DNA of 64,000 nt, taken from positions 1 through 64,000 of the forward strand of contig NZ_JANHOF010000020.1 of assembly GCF_024498075.1 (NCBI RefSeq), in the 5' to 3' direction. Under the pieces are notes generated by a model, which made no database searches, had not been told where the DNA came from, and saw only the letters and a list, made by a program, of their open reading frames with translations. Positions within the stretch are counted from its first letter, which is position 1, and the number at the start of each line of letters is the position of its first letter. The stretch is from Paenibacillus mendelii (GTDB lineage Bacteria > Bacillota > Bacilli > Paenibacillales > Paenibacillaceae). Of this stretch, positions 61,260-64,000 are shown in pieces. The translations under genes and the position numbers were made by a program.

Positions 61260-61724
61260 TTAATATTCTCCTTTAATTACAAAAAACGAGCCCCGAATTG
61301 TTCCAGCTAGTTTAGACTTCTGCCTAGCAAACTTAAACTTCCCTTCTAACTCCTGTGGTACCTCCATCCCCTCAGAAAGCTTAAAACCAACTGCCCGCTT
61401 CTTAGGGTCATCAACCGTATACATGACATTGACCGCAAGCCCGTCCATATAAAAGACGTATGTAAATTTGATATTTTCCACTTGAAAACGCGATGTTTCT
61501 AAAGGTGTGGCCGCAAACTCAATATCGCGTTCTTCTTTCAAAATTCGGTTCACATAATCAAGGATCTCCTGACTTTCGCTAGCCGGTACAACCGTAAATT
61601 CATGCTTGTATTTGGTCATAAAGTAACGGGCTTCATTAGCACGTAAACCAGCAAGCGCTTCTACTACAGGTGAAGACTCTAAACCGACCGTAGACACATT
61701 TTTAAAATCAACGATATACGACAT
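61260..61724 (-). CDS. Conserved-looking hypothetical protein
   Basis: This 154-residue protein reads MSYIVDFKNVSTVGLESSPV, VEALAGLRANEARYFMTKYK, and YVFYMDGLAVNVMYTVDDPK, followed by a basic C-terminus ending GTIRGSFFVIKGEY. The start at 61724 follows AAAGGAG at 8 nt; the upstream ATGs are poorly spaced. I recognise no domain. No signal or membrane segment. Confidence 0.68.
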   Translation of the reverse strand: MSYIVDFKNVSTVGLESSPVVEALAGLRANEARYFMTKYKHEFTVVPASESQEILDYVNRILKEERDIEFAATPLETSRFQVENIKFTYVFYMDGLAVNVMYTVDDPKKRAVGFKLSEGMEVPQELEGKFKFARQKSKLAGTIRGSFFVIKGEY

Positions 61725-62081
61725 TTCCATTACTCCTTTTCTCTTCTTATATTCAACATTTAGAAATAACATTTCATCAAAGACTATGCCATTGACTAAC
61801 CCTCCTATCTACCAACTATAATACCACGATTATGCAATCCGTATTGCCATGACCGCGTTCAGCCGTTTTCGTTCAGCAGGAATCCAACCCGAGAGAATGG
61901 CGCCTAGAATGGGAACGCTGCTCTCCGCTCGAATGCGTCGGCAGAGAAACATACGAACTCTTCGCATATTGTGACGGTTTGTTTATGATATTTATTGTGA
62001 TCATTTGTACGCTTGATTCGAGAGACTCTCATGTTATCCTTCGGATCAGTAGATTTATACAAGGGAGGTTATGGAAAAGTC
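61725..62081. other. Intergenic region left of the DUF2306 remnant
   Basis: No supported gene. A minus-strand frame near 61840-61970 encodes ILGAILSGWIPAERKRLNAV, reminiscent of the C-terminal end of FtsX-type permeases, but it has no RBS or full domain. It may be a fragment. Confidence 0.35.
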
Positions 62082-62436
62082 ATGGATAAGCGTCTATCCT
62101 TCTATAAGCTGGTTTCGTACTTTTGCGTATTTTACATCCTTTATGCGTTGGCCAACACTTACGTTGTCGATCCGGGCGCTGAGACATTTCTTAGTCACAA
62201 GACAGATCTGCCGCGTGAGCTTAAAACTCCAATCTGGTTATTGGTCATGTATTCATATAGCGTTCGCCTGCGTCGCGATGGTAACCAGTGGCAAGGAGAA
62301 ATAGAAAAGGAGAATATCGGCAGTAAATGGAGTGCGGGCATTAGGAGTGATTCTCTTTGGTGTCATGAACTATAGTATGATTACGAAATTTATTCGCTTC
62401 TATGGTTTAAGTAATACAAACTACAAGCGAGTTTAG
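62082..62436 (+). pseudogene. DUF2306-like membrane protein remnant
   Basis: ATG 62082 opens MDKRLSFYKLVSYFCVFYIL, YALANTYVVDPGAETFLSHK, TDLPRELKTPIWLLVMY; then another frame supplies HIAFACVAMVTSGKEK, and a third GVILFGVMNYSMITKFIRFY to TAG at 62434. This order matches DUF2306 proteins, which are about 200 residues with several spans. At least two frameshifts (first near 62250) and a shorter than normal length indicate decay with internal deletion. RBS AGGGAGG lies 13 nt upstream, rather far. Confidence 0.55.
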
Positions 62437-62490
62437 AGTTTCTCTTTTCATGAAGAACATTTTCACCCCCCATCGCCAAAAAATTTGCCA

Positions 62491-62560
62491 TTACTTATTA
62501 TACGGTTCACCGTATCACTCTAACGGCGAAAAATTCGAAAGAAGCTGCCGCGACATGCTC
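62491..62560 (+). repeat. Short repeat element, copy B
   Basis: It starts TTACTTATTATACGGTTCAC, then CGTATCACTCTAACGGCGAA and ATTCGAAAGAAGCTGCCGCG. It ends 1 bp before the stop codon of 62562-63842. Similar to copies A (60485) and C (63893); all are in the same orientation. Confidence 0.72.
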
Positions 62561-62561
62561 C

Positions 62562-63842
62562 TTAGAGATACCACGTATAACTTATCCATTTGGAACCTGC
62601 CTTACTACGACTGACAAGATTGCCTTGGTCATCTTCACAAATCATTATAAAGTCATGAGATTTCTCTTGTTGTCGTCCAAGTTCTTCAACTTGCACTCTT
62701 ACGGAAACAGTCGTATTGGAAAGAGCAACATCATTTATTGAAACAAATTCATATGAAGTTAGTAACTGACTCTTAAACTGATCTCGTACCTTTAGTGCTG
62801 CTGTTTTTGCATCAAAAACCTTATGCGGTAATATCATGGTCATCTTACCGTAATTTTTTTGCATCCAAAACTTTAAAAACCCATTCAACGCATATTCAGG
62901 GGTACCTTGCATAAATGACTCGGTATTGATAGAAATCGAGTCCCTTGGTCTCCAGCTTTCAAGCTCTTGCTTGAACCGTTCTGTTTCGTGTACCTTTTCA
63001 AGTATATCTATCAGTGACTCTTCTGACTTATCCTCTGGAGCTGTAGTTTCTCCTCGTTCCACCTTTGTTGCCCATTCACCAACAGCAAAAAGAAGCGCCC
63101 ATGTTTTGGCAGCAACAGTTTCATTATCGTAGCCAAGGTCTGTTCCATGCAAGATTCCATTTCGATACGGAAGACTAATCTGCTCTGCTGTTGTCTTGCG
63201 ACGACCCTTTCGTAAGATTCTTACTAACTTCCCTAACCCCTGACTATGAGCAGCAATAGAATCCCAAGCCTCTAACTTAGTTGATCCTGCAGAAATTCCC
63301 TTATGATCTTCATGAAGTTCATTTACTAGGCCGTCAGTTAAAGCCAGTATAACCGGAACGCATGCGTGATAACGTTTCTCTTCGTAGTCGGTTAATGCTT
63401 TTATTGCTAGATCCATTCTCGGTCGAAAGGCTTTAATTGAGTTTAGACGCCTTAACTGGAATTGTACCGTCTCAACATTATAATATCGAATGAGCAGTTC
63501 CTGCGCTGCCTTGAAATTACCCATCTCGGCTTTCAGTACTGCTTCTTTCGTCACTTCAAAATTCATCATGCTGTACATTATCCATCCATGATCGGCAAAA
63601 AAATTATTAAATCTGTCTGGTATACTAACAAACTCACTTGTTTGTCTGGCCATTCCATCTATATTTTGTAATGCTTCTTCCATCTTATCAACCTCTACCC
63701 CGAACTCCTTAAACAGTGGCCCCAAAATCGGCATAGCCTGTTTAAGATGCACCATATTTGTTGCAGTGGTAGATAGCTCTTGCATGCTTGCAATGTCACG
63801 AAGACGCTTTTTGCCCTGTTTCTTTGGTCTTTTCTTCGCCAT
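62562..63842 (-). CDS. Uncharacterised protein with a possible HEPN-type RNase motif
   Basis: The 426-residue protein has a basic N-terminus (AKKRPKKQGKKRL), a helical core at about 30-260, a Glu-rich linker and an alpha/beta C-terminal domain at about 325-426 that looks like an NTF2/SnoaL fold (LKFWMQKNYGKMTMIL, SVRVQVEELGRQQEKSHDFI). In the core, LPYRNGILHGTDLGYDNETV gives R227-x4-H232, the HEPN active-site pattern, followed by a helix (AAKTWALLFAVGEWATKV) as in Apea-like HEPN proteins. A role as an RNase, perhaps in defence, is possible but unproven. GGGAG lies 7 nt before ATG 63842. Copies of a short repeat flank the gene on both sides. Confidence 0.6.
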   Translation of the reverse strand: MAKKRPKKQGKKRLRDIASMQELSTTATNMVHLKQAMPILGPLFKEFGVEVDKMEEALQNIDGMARQTSEFVSIPDRFNNFFADHGWIMYSMMNFEVTKEAVLKAEMGNFKAAQELLIRYYNVETVQFQLRRLNSIKAFRPRMDLAIKALTDYEEKRYHACVPVILALTDGLVNELHEDHKGISAGSTKLEAWDSIAAHSQGLGKLVRILRKGRRKTTAEQISLPYRNGILHGTDLGYDNETVAAKTWALLFAVGEWATKVERGETTAPEDKSEESLIDILEKVHETERFKQELESWRPRDSISINTESFMQGTPEYALNGFLKFWMQKNYGKMTMILPHKVFDAKTAALKVRDQFKSQLLTSYEFVSINDVALSNTTVSVRVQVEELGRQQEKSHDFIMICEDDQGNLVSRSKAGSKWISYTWYL

Positions 63843-63892
63843 ATGCTCGCTCCCTGTCATAGTATTACATACATATGATTAAAACCGTTGTC

Positions 63893-63935
63893 ATCACTTA
63901 TGGACGGTCCTCCGTATCACTCTATCGGCGAAATC
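63893..63935 (+). repeat. Short repeat element, copy C
   Basis: It reads TCACTTATGGACGGTCCTCC then GTATCACTCTATCGGCGAAA. Versus copy B, the ACGG/CCGT arms and TATCACTCTA.CGGCGAAA are retained and the loop is changed. It ends within about 45 bp, so it is shorter than A and B. It lies about 50 bp upstream of the gene whose stop is next to copy B. Confidence 0.65.
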
Positions 63936-63953
63936 ATGGGGTATGAAAAAGAA

Positions 63954-63986
63954 TAAGGCGCGTACCTAAACAAGGTCAACGCCTTA
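63954..63986. terminator. Terminator-like hairpin near the right edge
   Basis: TAAGGCG...CGCCTTA with inner ACC/GGT pairing. No clear T-run on either side, so strand and role are uncertain. Confidence 0.4.
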
Positions 63987-64000
63987 CAGTTTCAATGATC

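Noticed and set aside
61840..61972. FtsX-like permease fragment on the minus strand
   Set aside because: Similarity to IPAxRxxxLxPVxAL endings is short, with no RBS or upstream domain; too weak to call a gene.

Overview
The window looks like the chromosome of a Gram-positive spore-former of the Paenibacillaceae (Paenibacillus or a close relative). The basis is family content: a YesM/YesN two-component pair driving an LplABC-type sugar importer, two Spo0M paralogues, proteins with copper-amine-oxidase-like 'stalk' domains, a DUF817 (YoaT-like) protein, DUF2691 and DUF4362 proteins, a MepB relative, and strong AAGGAGG-type ribosome binding sites. No species can be named from sequence alone. I saw no rRNA, tRNA, CRISPR array, transposase or phage structural gene.

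Layout. 1-9.7 kb: one minus-strand catabolic unit with response regulator, histidine kinase, two sugar permeases, a solute-binding lipoprotein and two carbohydrate-active enzymes, the last cut by the window edge. 10.1-11.7 kb: an aldo/keto reductase with a textbook MerR-type promoter, followed by its MerR regulator. 12-16.6 kb: DUF817 membrane protein, a phosphotransferase fragment, two GNAT acetyltransferases, an XRE-type regulator with a seven-unit 28-residue solenoid, and a BtrH-like protein. 16.8-27.1 kb: a segment bracketed by two Spo0M genes about 87% identical, holding an SsuABC-like transporter (permease frameshifted), a divergent LysR gene, an M20 amidohydrolase, ThyX with an unusual signature, a truncated NUDIX gene and a methyltransferase; a palindrome recurs here. 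27.2-30.9 kb: AraC regulator divergent from a GH116 glycosidase. 31-45 kb: accessory and stress genes (MarR/NmrA-type reductase with matching operators, VOC proteins, ECF sigma factor, phosphotransferase, RlmA-type methyltransferase) with several broken genes and a cluster of 27-nt hairpins. 45.3-52.4 kb: NlpC/P60 cell-wall enzyme, MarR plus ABC exporter, NUDIX, phosphotransferase, broken mepB, DinB and small accessory genes. 52.5-56.7 kb: Fur-box-preceded siderophore importer. 56.7-60.5 kb: M28 peptidase and an OmpR/histidine-kinase pair that share a promoter architecture. 60.5-64 kb: hypothetical genes, a DUF2306 remnant, and a possible HEPN-motif protein bracketed by copies of a short repeat.

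Two themes stand out. First, many genes are interrupted by one lesion: frameshifts in the SsuC-like permease, the YueD-like reductase, a lipoprotein, mepB and a DUF2306 gene, and in-frame stops in a CD3324-family gene and a sensor kinase. This is either accessory-gene decay or indel error in the assembly, and read-level checking decides. Second, several regulons can be read from DNA alone: the 19-bp-spacer MerR promoter, paired MarR operators, an exact Fur 7-1-7 box, and TTAAC-N6-TTAAC-N11-TATNNT at both the response-regulator and the peptidase promoters.
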